Shown here: positions 55,606-64,000 of the stretch, in pieces
How positions within the stretch are numbered: position 1 is the first letter of the stretch
Layout of the letters: the number at the start of each line of letters is the position of its first letter
Source: Xenorhabdus bovienii SS-2004
GTDB lineage: Bacteria > Pseudomonadota > Gammaproteobacteria > Enterobacterales > Enterobacteriaceae
Direction of reading: 5' to 3'
Length of the DNA stretch: 64,000 nucleotides
Assembly: GCF_000027225.1 (NCBI RefSeq)
Contig: NC_013892.1
Location: 2,542,001 to 2,606,000, forward strand
Notes under the pieces: generated by a model
Seen by the model: the letters and a program-made list of their open reading frames with translations, nothing else
The model's database searches: none
Told to the model about the DNA's origin: nothing
Translations under genes and position numbers: made by a program

Positions 55606-55986
55606 TTAAAACAGATATTTTGTCTGTTTTTCCCAACCGTTTCGTTCCATACAGCTGCTATATAATTGATGTCTGGAGCGTTCGTTAACATCCATAACAT
55701 AACTTTCGGTCGTAGGGACACTCTGATCGAAATAACAGTCTTTGTCAGATTTATCAGCTTTGTCAGATTTACAACAGGCAGGACAGTAATGTTTTACAGT
55801 TTTGATTGAAGACCGTTGGGCAACTTCGTTTCTCACAGGGAACTGCTGGAATGCTTCTATATTGCACTCTGAATTCGCTTCATTAAAAGGCGTGTAATGA
55901 CTTCCTACCGGCACCCATTGAGTGGTGCAACCAGTTAATGTCACACTGAACATGATTGAGAAGAGTATTTTTTTCATATCTTTCAT
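55606..55986 (-). CDS. Small Cys-rich putative lipoprotein
   Basis: This encodes 126 residues from MKDMKKILFSIMFSVTLTGC, with lipobox LTGC. The mature part begins TTQWVPVGSHYTPFNEANSE and holds a YCPACCKSDKADKSDKDCYF stretch and the ending SSCMERNGWEKQTKYLF. The C-terminal 'SCMxxxGW' layout is common in small lipoproteins near prophages. Function unknown. It lies between purC and prophage genes. Confidence 0.65.
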   Translation of the reverse strand: MKDMKKILFSIMFSVTLTGCTTQWVPVGSHYTPFNEANSECNIEAFQQFPVRNEVAQRSSIKTVKHYCPACCKSDKADKSDKDCYFDQSVPTTESYVMDVNERSRHQLYSSCMERNGWEKQTKYLF

Positions 55987-56195
55987 ACGAGTGCATCCCG
56001 TTTGCAAGGCTTCCCTTACAATCTTTCCGCATTTTCCCTGTTAAAAGTATTAACGTGTGTTTGTGTAGTATGGTTAATGTAGCTTGATGTTGAACTAACA
56101 AATATATCGTCACAATCTATGATATTTCAGACACTTAGTAAGTGAATTAATTTGATTGTTACTAAATATTATTATTGATAATCGTTATTATGTAA

Positions 56196-56324
56196 ACCAA
56201 TAATTCTAAATGCCAGCAATTCTATGATCAGGATTGTAGACATTGGGTAAATGGAAAAGATTATCTTAAAGTATTTTCTGAAACGATTGGATATTCTGGA
56301 GATGTAGCGCGCCGCGTGAATTGA
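56196..56324 (+). pseudogene. Unidentified C-terminal peptide fragment
   Basis: An open frame without a start reads KCQQFYDQDCRHWVNGKDYL, then KVFSETIGYSGDVARRVN and a stop. Its composition is protein-like, but I know no homologue. The rest of 56008-56572 is AT-rich with no gene. Confidence 0.3.
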
Positions 56325-56588
56325 AAAAACGTTTCATTTAAATCGCGAAAAATTATATTACGATGTTTTTATCAAAATACGCGGTATATTTAGATTATTT
56401 TAACATCAATAGATAATTGCTTTTTGCCCATTAATTCCTATGTCTCTGTAGTCAATTGATATCCGTAAAACCTCCCCAAAATGTATCTTCATTCCTACAA
56501 TCCTGTTCGATTTCACAAAAAATCAGGAGCTGTATCATTCCTCGGTCTTTTCAATATAAGAGGTAAAAAAACATGAGTGATTTAGAGC

Positions 56589-56990
56589 CTATCCCAATAG
56601 GATTATATTCCAGACAATTAAACTACAAGCCAAATGAAGCATGGCTTCATAATTTTCAACCCGTTTTTCCCAACGAACCAGAATACGACGAAAACGATTA
56701 AGCCAACTGTGTGTCCTTTCAACAACCCAACGGTTCACTTTAAAATCATATTGTTCGGCCAGCGCATCTTGTTCTTCTTTTCTTGATTGTATGCAGGGGA
56801 CGTATCCACGGGTTTTTAATTCTTTTTCCAGCCATTCCGCCTCATAAGCTTTATCCAGATGGAGTTTGGTTCCATAACCCCGGCGTCCTGTCTGTAAACC
56901 GTCCAGGGTGGCTATAACAAGTCTGATATCATGAATATTAGCGGGCGCAACGGCAATCGCTAATGGCAAGCCCTGTCCATCCGTGAGCAA
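56589..56990 (-). CDS. IS5-family transposase ORF B
   Basis: This is the catalytic half (133 residues from the internal ATG, MLTDGQGLPLAIAVAPANIH), with the second Asp in LHLDKAYEAEW and Glu in RWVVERTHSWLNRFRRI. It is expressed by frameshift from ORF A; upstream codons in this frame read RGKQGVKRSLL. The element looks complete. Confidence 0.87.
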   Translation of the reverse strand: MLTDGQGLPLAIAVAPANIHDIRLVIATLDGLQTGRRGYGTKLHLDKAYEAEWLEKELKTRGYVPCIQSRKEEQDALAEQYDFKVNRWVVERTHSWLNRFRRILVRWEKRVENYEAMLHLACSLIVWNIILLG

Positions 56991-56998
56991 ACTTCGCT

Positions 56999-57406
56999 TT
57001 ACGCCTTGTTTTCCCCGGTCTGTTGGGTTGCGGCCTGTTTTTTTGAGCCGGCCAGGGGCGCTTTAGTCAAACAGCCATCCAGTGCCAATTTGCCCCAGTC
57101 GATAGCCCCTATTTTTTCACTGGCGAGTAAGCCATTTTGCCAGAGTCGCTCAAAGACGCCTCCCGCCACCCATTCCTGAAAACGGCGGTGAGCACTGCTT
57201 GAAGAACAAATCCCTGTGGCATTGAGGGCATTCCACTGGCATCCGGTTCGTAACACAAAAAAGATAGCATTCATAGCGGCCCGATTATCGACACGGCGGC
57301 GATGGCAGCCCAAAGGGTGATGGGTTTTATGTGGAGGGAGTAAGGGTTCAATTTTCTGCCAGAGTTCATCAGAAATGAACCATTGGGCTATTGATTTCTT
57401 ATTCAT
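56999..57406 (-). CDS. IS5-family transposase ORF A
   Basis: This encodes 135 residues starting MNKKSIAQWFISDELWQKIE, with LPPHKTHHPLGCHRRRVDNR and LRTGCQWNALNATGICSSSS, the N-terminal DUF4096 domain, and the first catalytic Asp in KLALDGCLTKAPLAG. It ends at TGENKA; ORF B continues in the -1 frame across GGGGAAAAC, a likely programmed frameshift of IS427-type elements. Confidence 0.87.
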   Translation of the reverse strand: MNKKSIAQWFISDELWQKIEPLLPPHKTHHPLGCHRRRVDNRAAMNAIFFVLRTGCQWNALNATGICSSSSAHRRFQEWVAGGVFERLWQNGLLASEKIGAIDWGKLALDGCLTKAPLAGSKKQAATQQTGENKA

Positions 57407-58182
57407 GAAAAAATCCCCTAAATGTAAAAAAACAGGCTGACTATAATATCAAATATCTCCTATTGGGATACACTCTTAGTCGCAAAAGAAGGTTCTTATG
57501 CATGGGCAATATTGCAACTACAAGCGGGTAAATGCGTGAGGAGAAAGAATTGGGATGGTAAGTATGCTTTCTTAATACGTAACCCAGGACTCACTAATCA
57601 AACGGTCAAAGAAGGTGATTATTGGGCGCAAGCAGGTGTCGAAGTGGGTACCCGCTTTAACTATCTGTCTGACATAGAACATCATGCATCATCAGGCAAT
57701 GTCATTTCTTGGGTTGCCTTACCGAATGATTTAGATGGTAATGACTGGGAGGTGCTTACCCGTGTATCAGAGCCTTCCGATATAGCTAGTTATTGGGCGC
57801 TTATGTCCGTAACGCCATCTGAAATTATTCCCGGAAAAAAATGGGGGGATAATAACGCGAGAACAGGGACTCTCTCTTATCCAGATTATAGCCTTGACGG
57901 TATTTTCTGGACTCTTGACGATAAGACCAATGATGGTGTGTTAAGCCTGCGTTTTCTTTACCGCAATAAAGAAGATGCACTGCAGAAAGCTACCAGTAAA
58001 AAGCTGACAATAACAGTTAGTGGTGTTGTTTATCACCTTGGATATTACTCTGCATTGACCGAATTTTATGAACCTCAATATAGGGGAACGGAAGCGAAGA
58101 AAATTGGTGAATTGCTGATGCAAAAAAATCATCCTCTTAAAATTGAGGCTAAGTGGTATAACTACTGAGATTAGGCTTTCAT

Positions 58183-58209
58183 TTCCCCCTAGTTTCTTGT
58201 TAGGGGGAA
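58183..58209. terminator. Stem-loop between convergent prophage genes
   Basis: TTCCCCCTA/TAGGGGGAA (58183-58191 with 58201-58209) lies between the Tad2-like gene and the tail-fibre chaperone gene. Confidence 0.65.
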
Positions 58210-58223
58210 TATGACTGTTGTTT

Positions 58224-58589
58224 TTATTCTCTCAATAATGACTTCGGCTGCTCCGGCCATTTGACATCGGGGGCGGTAGAGCAGTCCACCCGATTGAGCA
58301 GCACCATATATTTTTTCCACTCTGTCAATGCCGCCCGTTCGCTATCCGTTTCCATTTTTAGGTCTACGGCGTACTGTAACGGTGCTATAGAGTTTGCAGC
58401 TTTCGACATTCGGTATCGTTTCTCATACTCTGCATTTTGTTGTAGCTGCTCCGGTGTGGGCGGGGAATTCGTAATTGCGTCAGCCTCAGCCTCGGTAATG
58501 GGCACAAGACCCGGTTTTATCCACGAATCCTGCGAACCGTCTGATTCATACGCGTACACTTTATTATCTGTTGATTTGTAGTACTTCAT
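58224..58589 (-). CDS. Tail-fibre assembly chaperone (Tfa family)
   Basis: This encodes 121 residues: start [18 protein letters not shown] with [13 protein letters not shown], then a Gln/Glu-rich linker ([20 protein letters not shown]) and the Tfa C-terminal domain with [20 protein letters not shown] and VKWPEQPKS. Helps fold or trimerise the fibre encoded just upstream (gap two bases). Confidence 0.93.
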   Translation of the reverse strand: MKYYKSTDNKVYAYESDGSQDSWIKPGLVPITEAEADAITNSPPTPEQLQQNAEYEKRYRMSKAANSIAPLQYAVDLKMETDSERAALTEWKKYMVLLNRVDCSTAPDVKWPEQPKSLLRE

Positions 58590-58591
58590 GA

Positions 58592-59749
58592 TTACCTCAA
58601 TTCAGACCATGATTCGATAAAATTGCCTTCGCTCGCGAGGTACGCATCAACTTCGTAATTCGCGCCAACCGGAACGATAAAAAATACACTCAAAATTGAT
58701 AGCGGGCCGTCATAACCTGACCAATTATACGCAACCTCAACGCCATTTACGCTAGCACCAATCCCCAGCGCGACATTGTATTTTTCTCGTTTTTTCGTGT
58801 TAACGAATACCGCTATCGGCCTGCCTGCCGTATTCGTATATTGCCTGCCCCCCGTGCGTTGAGACCGAACATCCCGCCAACTCTGGTTAATACCGATACT
58901 CGCGTTATCTGCCACATCAGATAGCAATGCTATCTCACCGGATTTTTTGCGCAGACTGGCGTAATATTGTGTTTTATTTGCGCCATCTCGGTAATACACT
59001 GTCAGCATTACGGGATTTTCATGCGGGGTAGCAGAGAACTGAACGTAATAACCGTTTGCGTTTTTTAATTTAAGCCCCGCCCAGTCATGTGTCGCCTCAA
59101 CATCCACACCGCCGCACGAAAACGTTTCATGCGATTTTTTCAGTGCATAACGGTCATTCGCTTCTTTCATCGAATAGGCGCCAACCACTGCCGCTGAAGG
59201 GGGAAATGCTTCACTGTACGCCCGCGACCAGCCGCCATGATCAAAACGATCGTATAGCTTGGTAGCCCCAACCCACCCTTTAGCTTCAATATCCGCCGAG
59301 ACACCCGAGACAAACAATTTCCCCGTTAATACTCCGCCGGTTGTGGGGAGCGCACCAATATTTTTCACAAACTCCGGCTTGTTCGGAATGTCTGCGCCGT
59401 TCTGGTTTTTCTCCATACGGCTATTAGCATTCTCATTAACTTCAGTCACCAGTTTCTGACTGGCGGCCATTTTGCTGCTGTTACCCGTTCTGTCGGTCAG
59501 TGTAATGCCATTAGCAACGATACTTTTGATGGCAACAGCCAGTTGATTCAGTTTGCTTTTATCTGGCGTGATACCTGCCTCTTTCAGTACGCCCAACAAT
59601 TCAGCCTGAATCTGGTTAAACCATTCCTGACCGGGATAGCTGGCACTCAATCCCGCGCCCCCTTCAGTAAACCAAAGGGGGACAGAATTGTTGGTGGGGG
59701 TGATGGCAGGCATCACGTTGATACCTGACGGGTTATCGAGTCCGAACAT
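58592..59749 (-). CDS. Phage tail fibre protein
   Basis: This encodes 385 residues. The N-terminal baseplate-attachment part has [20 protein letters not shown] and [20 protein letters not shown], followed by a coiled/helical stretch, [14 protein letters not shown], and a C-terminal receptor-binding region with [20 protein letters not shown]. It is short for a fibre. The last gene but one of the Mu-like tail operon. Confidence 0.92.
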   Translation of the reverse strand: MFGLDNPSGINVMPAITPTNNSVPLWFTEGGAGLSASYPGQEWFNQIQAELLGVLKEAGITPDKSKLNQLAVAIKSIVANGITLTDRTGNSSKMAASQKLVTEVNENANSRMEKNQNGADIPNKPEFVKNIGALPTTGGVLTGKLFVSGVSADIEAKGWVGATKLYDRFDHGGWSRAYSEAFPPSAAVVGAYSMKEANDRYALKKSHETFSCGGVDVEATHDWAGLKLKNANGYYVQFSATPHENPVMLTVYYRDGANKTQYYASLRKKSGEIALLSDVADNASIGINQSWRDVRSQRTGGRQYTNTAGRPIAVFVNTKKREKYNVALGIGASVNGVEVAYNWSGYDGPLSILSVFFIVPVGANYEVDAYLASEGNFIESWSELR

Positions 59750-59758
59750 CGTTATTCC

Positions 59759-60340
59759 TCACTCATAAATAAAAACAAATTCGGTTTCAGCGGGCGCGTA
59801 ACGCGCCAGCAGGCATTCCAAATCGGCGGCATCGGCAATGCGTAAGCGTTGCTGGCAGTGATCCAGTACGGTGGCAAAATGGGTTATCCTGTCCGCGACG
59901 TGGACGAACACGCGAAACCAGTTGATATCGGGGTAAATGGGATAATGGCAGTCACGCAGGCAGTGATGCGGGTAGTGCTCTTCCAGTCTGATGCGGTAGC
60001 CACGGTCGGCAGCCAAACGTTCATAGAACTGATTGCACAGGCTGCCGGACATGATTAATTTTGTCTTGACAGCCTGACGACGGCTGTTGATTGATGACTC
60101 TTTATCAATGCTGCAATCAGGCAATCCGACAAAATCTTCCCAATCGTCCAGTAACACAAATGCCCGGTCGGCAAAGATTTCTTCTAGCAACACGGCATTG
60201 ATAGCATCAACCCGGGCGAATTCTTCCCCAGTGGCCAGCATCAATTTGGCCAGATTGCTGTCAAGATTTTTTGACCAGGCCAGGCCATTCGGCAGCAATT
60301 GCAGCCCTGAGCGTTGGTAATCTTTGGCTGTCATCGCCAT
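59759..60340 (-). CDS. Mu gp48-like baseplate protein (DUF2313)
   Basis: This encodes 193 residues: YQRSGLQLLPNGLAWSKNLD, then DDWEDFVGLPDC and RQAVKTKLIMSGSLCNQFYE, the YmfQ/DUF2313 layout. It is a baseplate wedge part linking gp47 to the fibre. Overlaps gp47 by ten bases. Confidence 0.93.
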   Translation of the reverse strand: MAMTAKDYQRSGLQLLPNGLAWSKNLDSNLAKLMLATGEEFARVDAINAVLLEEIFADRAFVLLDDWEDFVGLPDCSIDKESSINSRRQAVKTKLIMSGSLCNQFYERLAADRGYRIRLEEHYPHHCLRDCHYPIYPDINWFRVFVHVADRITHFATVLDHCQQRLRIADAADLECLLARYAPAETEFVFIYE

Positions 60341-61404
60341 GTGATATCTCCCAGCACAAAAATCTCATTTTCTGCGGCGTGAATATCGCCAGTCGGGCTG
60401 AAGACTGTGTTATCAATTTCACCGGGGGCGTTCGAGATGGCGGCACGGATTTCAGACAGGAATGCCAGGCCACCGGGACGCAGGTTTTCCAGATAGATTT
60501 TCAGGTGCGTTTTGACGGCATCACGCACCTCTTCCGTATTGGGTGACAGGCGAATAGCGAAGTTGGTGACTTTCGCGGCCGGACTCATCACGATCAACTC
60601 CGCCCCGGTGGTCTTGCCTTCCACCTGATTGGTGACGGGGTTGATATGACCGGTCAGGTAGTCTTTTATTCTGTTCAGGTCAGCCGTGCCGGGGAAGATG
60701 TCAGGCTCTTCATCCATCACGAACATCACGCCCACCGTGCCATGTCCACGATAACGGGGAATGCACCAGGCGCGGGTGACGCCGGGGACTTCCAGCGCCC
60801 AGCGCTCGTAGTCATACTGGTTGCCGCCGGAAGGTGGATACTGCACCCGAAACAACAAACGGGAACGCAGCGAATCCATCGATTCCTGTTCAGCCCCGCC
60901 GCCGAGGTATCGACAACGGGCCTGTGTCTGAACATTCACCACCGGAGAAATTAACTCCAGTGGCACGCCTTCAGCGGTGTTGCCTTTACGGCCTGCCTCA
61001 ATCGCGGTCACTGAAACCGGATTATCACCCGCGATGGCCTGGACATCATCAATAGACTCTAACACCACCCCATCAGGGCGCTGCCAGCGGGTGCCTTCAG
61101 GGATTAATGTATCCGCAGACACGGTCACGGTTAATATGCCGCTGGCGTTCGTGGCGGCTTTACGCCAGACACCCCAGAATTCGCAATGTTCCAGCAGCTT
61201 GTCATCATCCGCAAGATGCGGGACAACCTGCCGACTGGTCCACGCCAGATGGTCATGCAGTCCGGCAGCATTGCCTGCATTGGCATACGCGATAGCACGG
61301 GTTGTCCGAAATGCCGTTCGGGCATAGGTTCCCGGCAACCGGCTTTCAATGTCAGCCTGATTGCGGGCGATTAATGTTGAAAGTGCGGGGGCTTTATACG
61401 GCAT
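60331..61404 (-). CDS. Baseplate J-like protein (Mu gp47)
   Basis: This encodes 357 residues of Baseplate_J family: ARNQADIESRLPGTYARTAF, LTVTVSADTLIPEGTRWQRP, and PPSGGNQYDYERWALEVPGV followed by WCIPRYRGHGTVGVMFVMDE. Forms the baseplate wedge. Directly abuts gp46. Confidence 0.95.
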   Translation of the reverse strand: MPYKAPALSTLIARNQADIESRLPGTYARTAFRTTRAIAYANAGNAAGLHDHLAWTSRQVVPHLADDDKLLEHCEFWGVWRKAATNASGILTVTVSADTLIPEGTRWQRPDGVVLESIDDVQAIAGDNPVSVTAIEAGRKGNTAEGVPLELISPVVNVQTQARCRYLGGGAEQESMDSLRSRLLFRVQYPPSGGNQYDYERWALEVPGVTRAWCIPRYRGHGTVGVMFVMDEEPDIFPGTADLNRIKDYLTGHINPVTNQVEGKTTGAELIVMSPAAKVTNFAIRLSPNTEEVRDAVKTHLKIYLENLRPGGLAFLSEIRAAISNAPGEIDNTVFSPTGDIHAAENEIFVLGDITWR

Positions 61405-61854
61405 TTAAATCCTGCTTAACAATGTTTTAAAAGGCAGTGGCAACACACTGCCATCAAATAACGTGACAGAGACGGTCAACAGTAAAACGCCGGATGCAGG
61501 CGCCGTCGCCATTACATCGATTTTTCTTACGTGACGCTCATCAACCAGCCAGGCCAGCGCTTCATCGGCGTAGGCTTTGGCGCGGTGCAGAACGGCAGAC
61601 AGTTGCTTTTCACGGGCCAGCAGCCAGAGCCGGCTGCCGATAGGCCGTGAGTTAAAGCTATCGCCCCACCAACCGCGCCTGTCTGTCCCCGAGCCTGTCG
61701 GGAGTTCGTCGGAGTCGAGCGCCCGGCGGTCAGTGAATAATGAAATGATGACGGCGGTGCTGAGTGAATCATCCAGTGCGATATCGGCATTATTGATAAC
61801 AATATCGGCACCGTTGATTTGCCACTGTAAGGCGATATCATTCATTGCATTCAT
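61405..61854 (-). CDS. Mu gp46-like baseplate protein
   Basis: This encodes 149 residues of the GP46 family: TAVIISLFTDRRALDSDELP, RRGWWGDSFNSRPIGSRLWL, and a C-terminal beta region ending LPLPFKTLLSRI. GpW/Gp25-like lysozyme-free wedge component. Overlaps gp45 by four bases. Confidence 0.92.
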   Translation of the reverse strand: MNAMNDIALQWQINGADIVINNADIALDDSLSTAVIISLFTDRRALDSDELPTGSGTDRRGWWGDSFNSRPIGSRLWLLAREKQLSAVLHRAKAYADEALAWLVDERHVRKIDVMATAPASGVLLLTVSVTLFDGSVLPLPFKTLLSRI

Positions 61855-62405
61855 CGGGGGGGACTCGTACTGTATCCGTCATGCTCATGGTGAATATGGT
61901 CTTTACCACTCGTCTGGCCGGACATATGATCCTGAGCCTGGCTGATGCCGACTATATCCACATTGCCCGTGAAGCGGGTTTGTGGCGTGTCAAACACAAC
62001 CCCTTCTTCCGCCACGACTTCCAGCCGTTTACACTGAATACGAACAACCCCATTTTCAGTGAGTAAGAGGTGATGCCCTTCCAGATGATAGACGGCACTG
62101 TCACCACTCTTCAGGTTCCCCAGACGGAAACGGCGGTTATCCACGGCAATGGCGACCAGGTGCTGGCGAACGCCGCCCACGGATAACACGATCGCTTCAC
62201 TGCCCGCAGGCGGAACGCTGGTCTGTCCATAGTTCTGGAAGCGTTCGACATCATCGGCAGTTTCTTCAGCCAGCAATGACACCTGAATATTCTGTTGCTT
62301 CAGGGTGTCATTCACGAAGTTAACCACACCCCGCGATACCAGTAGCCGGATACGGCGGGACAGGCTCGCGGTAAATTTATTGAACTGGGCAATCATGGTT
62401 TCCAC
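61851..62405 (-). CDS. Mu gp45-like baseplate spike
   Basis: This encodes 184 residues. OB-fold N-terminus (VNFVNDTLKQQNIQVSLLAE, FQNYGQTSVPPAGSEAIVL) followed by a beta-helix tip. The end GKDHIHHEHDGYSTSPPR holds the His-x-His motif that binds iron at the apex of Mu and P2 spikes. Overlaps gp44 and gp46. Confidence 0.93.
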   Translation of the reverse strand: METMIAQFNKFTASLSRRIRLLVSRGVVNFVNDTLKQQNIQVSLLAEETADDVERFQNYGQTSVPPAGSEAIVLSVGGVRQHLVAIAVDNRRFRLGNLKSGDSAVYHLEGHHLLLTENGVVRIQCKRLEVVAEEGVVFDTPQTRFTGNVDIVGISQAQDHMSGQTSGKDHIHHEHDGYSTSPPR

Positions 62406-63481
62406 CTTATGTCTCTGACTTTTTGTTCGGGTTCGGCGGCTTCGGTGAAGCCGTCACGGGGCATCAGTTCCAGCCGGGTTATCGTGCCGTTGTCGTTATC
62501 CAGCAGGTAATTCACGGAGACGATCAACAAGGGTTCATCGGGGAATCCCGCTTGCGGGGCCTGTAATCTGACCATGTCATTGATTTGCCAGAGTTGGCCA
62601 CCGGGTTTGAACCATCCCCTGATGCCCACCGATGCGGTTGTGGAATGCGCCATGGCGCGCTTTTGTTCCCATGCGGCGCGGGCGGTGCCTTTGGCTTTCG
62701 TCATATTGTCATCGGCCAGAAAGAGAGTCGGGCGATAACGCGTAATAGCCGGATCTCGCGCATCCATATAAATAGCCGTTGACTGTACCGGGGTTTGGGT
62801 TTCCCCCCAGCGGCCGCCCGCCGCCGATGCCCCCTTGACACGATAGAGGCTAAACCGCTCCTGCCAGGATAAGGCGGTATCCAGCGTTTTGATTTTGACG
62901 CCTGTCGGCGGGGCATTGCCCAACACCAGTGTTGCCACGGACTGGCTGCCCGCGGTGGCAAAAACCAGCTCGCCTGCGGCATTGCTGGTCACTATTGCGC
63001 CCCGGTGCCGGGCAGCACGGGACAGGTTGTCAAAGACGGTTTCACCGGGTTCGATTTGCCACTGGCGAAACACCGTTGCGGCGGCGGCATCCTTAACCTG
63101 CCAGCGAACGGTGACCCCGAAGGGTTTACACAGGTCTTTCGCTATCGTCTCCAGACTGACATTGCGCCATTGCCCCCGACCATGAATGGCAGCGCAATCC
63201 ACCAAATCGCCTGTCTTGTCACGGCCGGATAACGTAATCGTGCGCTCGTCGGCATTGATCCCCACTTCAACCGCATCGATATATCCGGTAACCACCCGCT
63301 GGCCATTAATGGCCAGCTGGCAGGCGTGACCGGGTTTCAGTACCAGCGGGGAATCGTTATTTCTGACGGTAATGCCCAGACTAAACTGGCCGGACATCTC
63401 TTCCAGACTGCGGGTGACATTCAGTGTTTTCCAGCCGGAATAAATGTTATTGCCCAGAATCAACTCAATGGTATTAGCCAT
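62393..63481 (-). CDS. Mu gp44-like baseplate hub (gpP/gpD family)
   Basis: This encodes 362 residues starting MANTIELILGNNIYSGWKTL. It contains the hub-barrel segments VTGYIDAVEVGINADERTIT and SGRDKTGDLVDCAA, and the C-terminal GRGWFKPGGQ-like region (IRGWFKPGGQLWQINDMVRL) and LITRLELMPRDGF-type ending. Binds the tail tube and spike. Overlaps the gp43 fragment by eight bases. Confidence 0.93.
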   Translation of the reverse strand: MANTIELILGNNIYSGWKTLNVTRSLEEMSGQFSLGITVRNNDSPLVLKPGHACQLAINGQRVVTGYIDAVEVGINADERTITLSGRDKTGDLVDCAAIHGRGQWRNVSLETIAKDLCKPFGVTVRWQVKDAAAATVFRQWQIEPGETVFDNLSRAARHRGAIVTSNAAGELVFATAGSQSVATLVLGNAPPTGVKIKTLDTALSWQERFSLYRVKGASAAGGRWGETQTPVQSTAIYMDARDPAITRYRPTLFLADDNMTKAKGTARAAWEQKRAMAHSTTASVGIRGWFKPGGQLWQINDMVRLQAPQAGFPDEPLLIVSVNYLLDNDNGTITRLELMPRDGFTEAAEPEQKVRDIRWKP

Positions 63482-63640
63482 TAATCACCTCAACTTCCAG
63501 CCCGCCCGAGACGAACGCGGGGTGACGAATGCCATTGCGGCGGATAAATCGGCTAATCTGCGCGACACTGCCTGTTTCACGGTATAACGCCACCAACGCA
63601 GGTTCAGTCCCGACCACCCGAATAGGCCGTGCCGTCGGCA
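63474..63640 (-). pseudogene. C-terminal fragment of Mu gp43-like protein (DNA circularisation/gpN)
   Basis: The fragment reads PTARPIRVVGTEPALVALYR, ETGSVAQISRFIRRNGIRHP, AFVSGGLEVEVING. Its position before gp44 and the RNxIRHPxFVxGG ending fit the gp43/N family. Homology stops at about 63,640, where a vgrG fragment in the other orientation begins, so the rest of the gene and upstream tail genes are missing. Confidence 0.65.
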
Positions 63641-64000
63641 AGGGGAGGAAATCTTCGTCAATAAAGACGGCGCGATTAAAGTGCATTTTCACTGGAACCG
63701 CTATGACGACCCGGATGACGGCGCTTCCTGCTGGGTACGTGTCGCGCAGGGCTGGAACGGCAACGGCTATGGCTTTATGGCCATCCCCCGCATCGGGCAG
63801 GAAGTGATTATTTCCTACCTGAACGGAGATATTGACCGCCCGATTGTCACCGGCTGCGTTTATAACGGCCTGAACCGCCCGCCGCTGGATTTACCGGCGC
63901 AAAAGACCCACACGACCTTTAAAACCAAAACCCACAAGGGCAAGGGTTTTAACGAACTGCGCTTCGAGGATGCGAAAGGCAGCGAAGAAATCTATTTTCA
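63639..64000 (+). pseudogene. VgrG fragment (type VI secretion spike), 5'-truncated, runs out of window
   Basis: From 63639 the plus strand reads QGEEIFVNKDGAIKVHFHWN, WVRVAQGWNGNGYGFMAIPR, IGQEVIISYLNGDIDRPIVT, GCVYNGLNRPPLDLPAQKTH and FNELRFEDAKGSEEIYF. This is the gp5-like OB domain and start of the beta-helix of a VgrG/TssI spike. The N-terminal gp27-like domain is absent: the frame begins at the junction with the gp43 fragment and has no start codon. Confidence 0.8.

Larger units (their letters stand above)
56582..57479 (-). mobile_element. IS5-family element in the Tad2-like gene
   Basis: The element covers 56586-57475 (about 890 bases). The ends share tatcccaatagga as inverted repeats, and ttag is duplicated at 56582-56585 and 57476-57479. 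Excising it restores the reading frame. Confidence 0.9.
56573..58168 (+). pseudogene. DUF2829/Tad2-like protein gene split by IS5-family insertion
   Basis: ATG AGT GAT TTA G (56573-56585) follows an AGAGG ribosome site. After the IS (56586-57475) and the repeated ttag, the same frame continues VAKEGSYAWAILQLQAGKCV, RRKNWDGKYAFLIRN, to WVALPNDLDGNDWEVLTR and on to KIEAKWYNY and a stop at 58168. Rejoined, the protein is about 233 residues. The first about 95 match the DUF2829 pattern (W-A-x-x-x-L-x-x-G-K-x-V-R-R-K-x-W-x-G-K ... D-W-E), the family of the phage Thoeris inhibitor Tad2, which sequesters gcADPR signals. The C-terminal 130 residues (GILSYP-like, LTITVSGVVYHLGYYSALTE) are an extra beta-rich part I do not recognise. 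It borders the tail-fibre genes. A TTG at 57512 could start a shortened 218-residue form. Confidence 0.7.

Noticed and set aside
61405..63692. Functional R-type tailocin
   Set aside because: The sheath, tube, tape-measure and most of the gp43 gene are not in the window, so assembly cannot be claimed.
1..64000. CRISPR arrays, tRNA or rRNA genes
   Set aside because: I saw no regularly spaced direct repeats, no cloverleaf-like sequence and no rRNA-like stretch, although this was done by eye.
56008..64000. Complete Mu-like prophage
   Set aside because: Only gp43 (partial) to the fibre genes are present. No transposition, capsid or lysis genes occur here, and the module is broken at 63,640.

Overview
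The chromosomal genes (guaBA, xseA, maeB, yffB-dapE-ypfN, tmcA, upp-uraA-hda, bepA, bcp, gcvR, dapA-bamC-purC) and their close resemblance to E. coli products point to a gammaproteobacterium of the Morganellaceae. The moderate base composition, very heavy insertion-sequence load, large autotransporter, Mu-like tail module and VgrG fragment fit Xenorhabdus best, with Photorhabdus as the alternative. This is inferred from recognisable families; no database search was run.

Layout. 1-12.6 kb is accessory: IS1 and IS6 relics, a 1507-residue autotransporter (848-5371), a three-gene operon on the minus strand (8428-5464) of two large signal-less beta-rich proteins and a small LecB-like lectin, then a pile of nested elements (IS630, ISAs1, and remnants of Tn3, a second IS630 and IS30). 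12.8-32.8 kb is mostly core: guaBA and xseA; a Fur-controlled haem-uptake locus (ChaN-like lipoprotein, HasB-like TonB, an exported oligopeptidase B, a TonB-dependent receptor); maeB; a NarP-like regulator; yffB-dapE-M15 peptidase-ypfN; tmcA and a DUF441 membrane protein.

33-42.5 kb is an eroded island. It holds IS5, IS1, ISAs1, IS701 and IS6 pieces around a 2,3-dihydroxybenzoate cassette (truncated entC, intact entE, entB and entA, then a cupin gene). Fragments of outer-membrane receptor genes lie on both sides and there is a Fur box upstream. No NRPS gene is present, so a complete siderophore cannot be made from this locus alone.

42.7-55.4 kb is the upp-uraA-hda-yfgD-bepA-perM-bcp-gcvR-dapA-bamC-purC block. 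Its internal order matches E. coli, but the whole block is flipped relative to tmcA. In it uraA is destroyed by one IS6-family and two IS630 insertions, and perM is a decayed relic.

55.6-64 kb is prophage-derived. A plus-strand gene with a DUF2829/Tad2-like N-terminus has been split after its fourth codon by an IS5-family element. It faces a minus-strand Mu-like baseplate and tail-fibre operon (gp43 C-terminus, gp44, gp45, gp46, gp47, gp48, fibre, fibre chaperone). That operon breaks off at about 63,640 against an oppositely oriented vgrG fragment that runs out of the window. No tRNA, rRNA or CRISPR array was seen.
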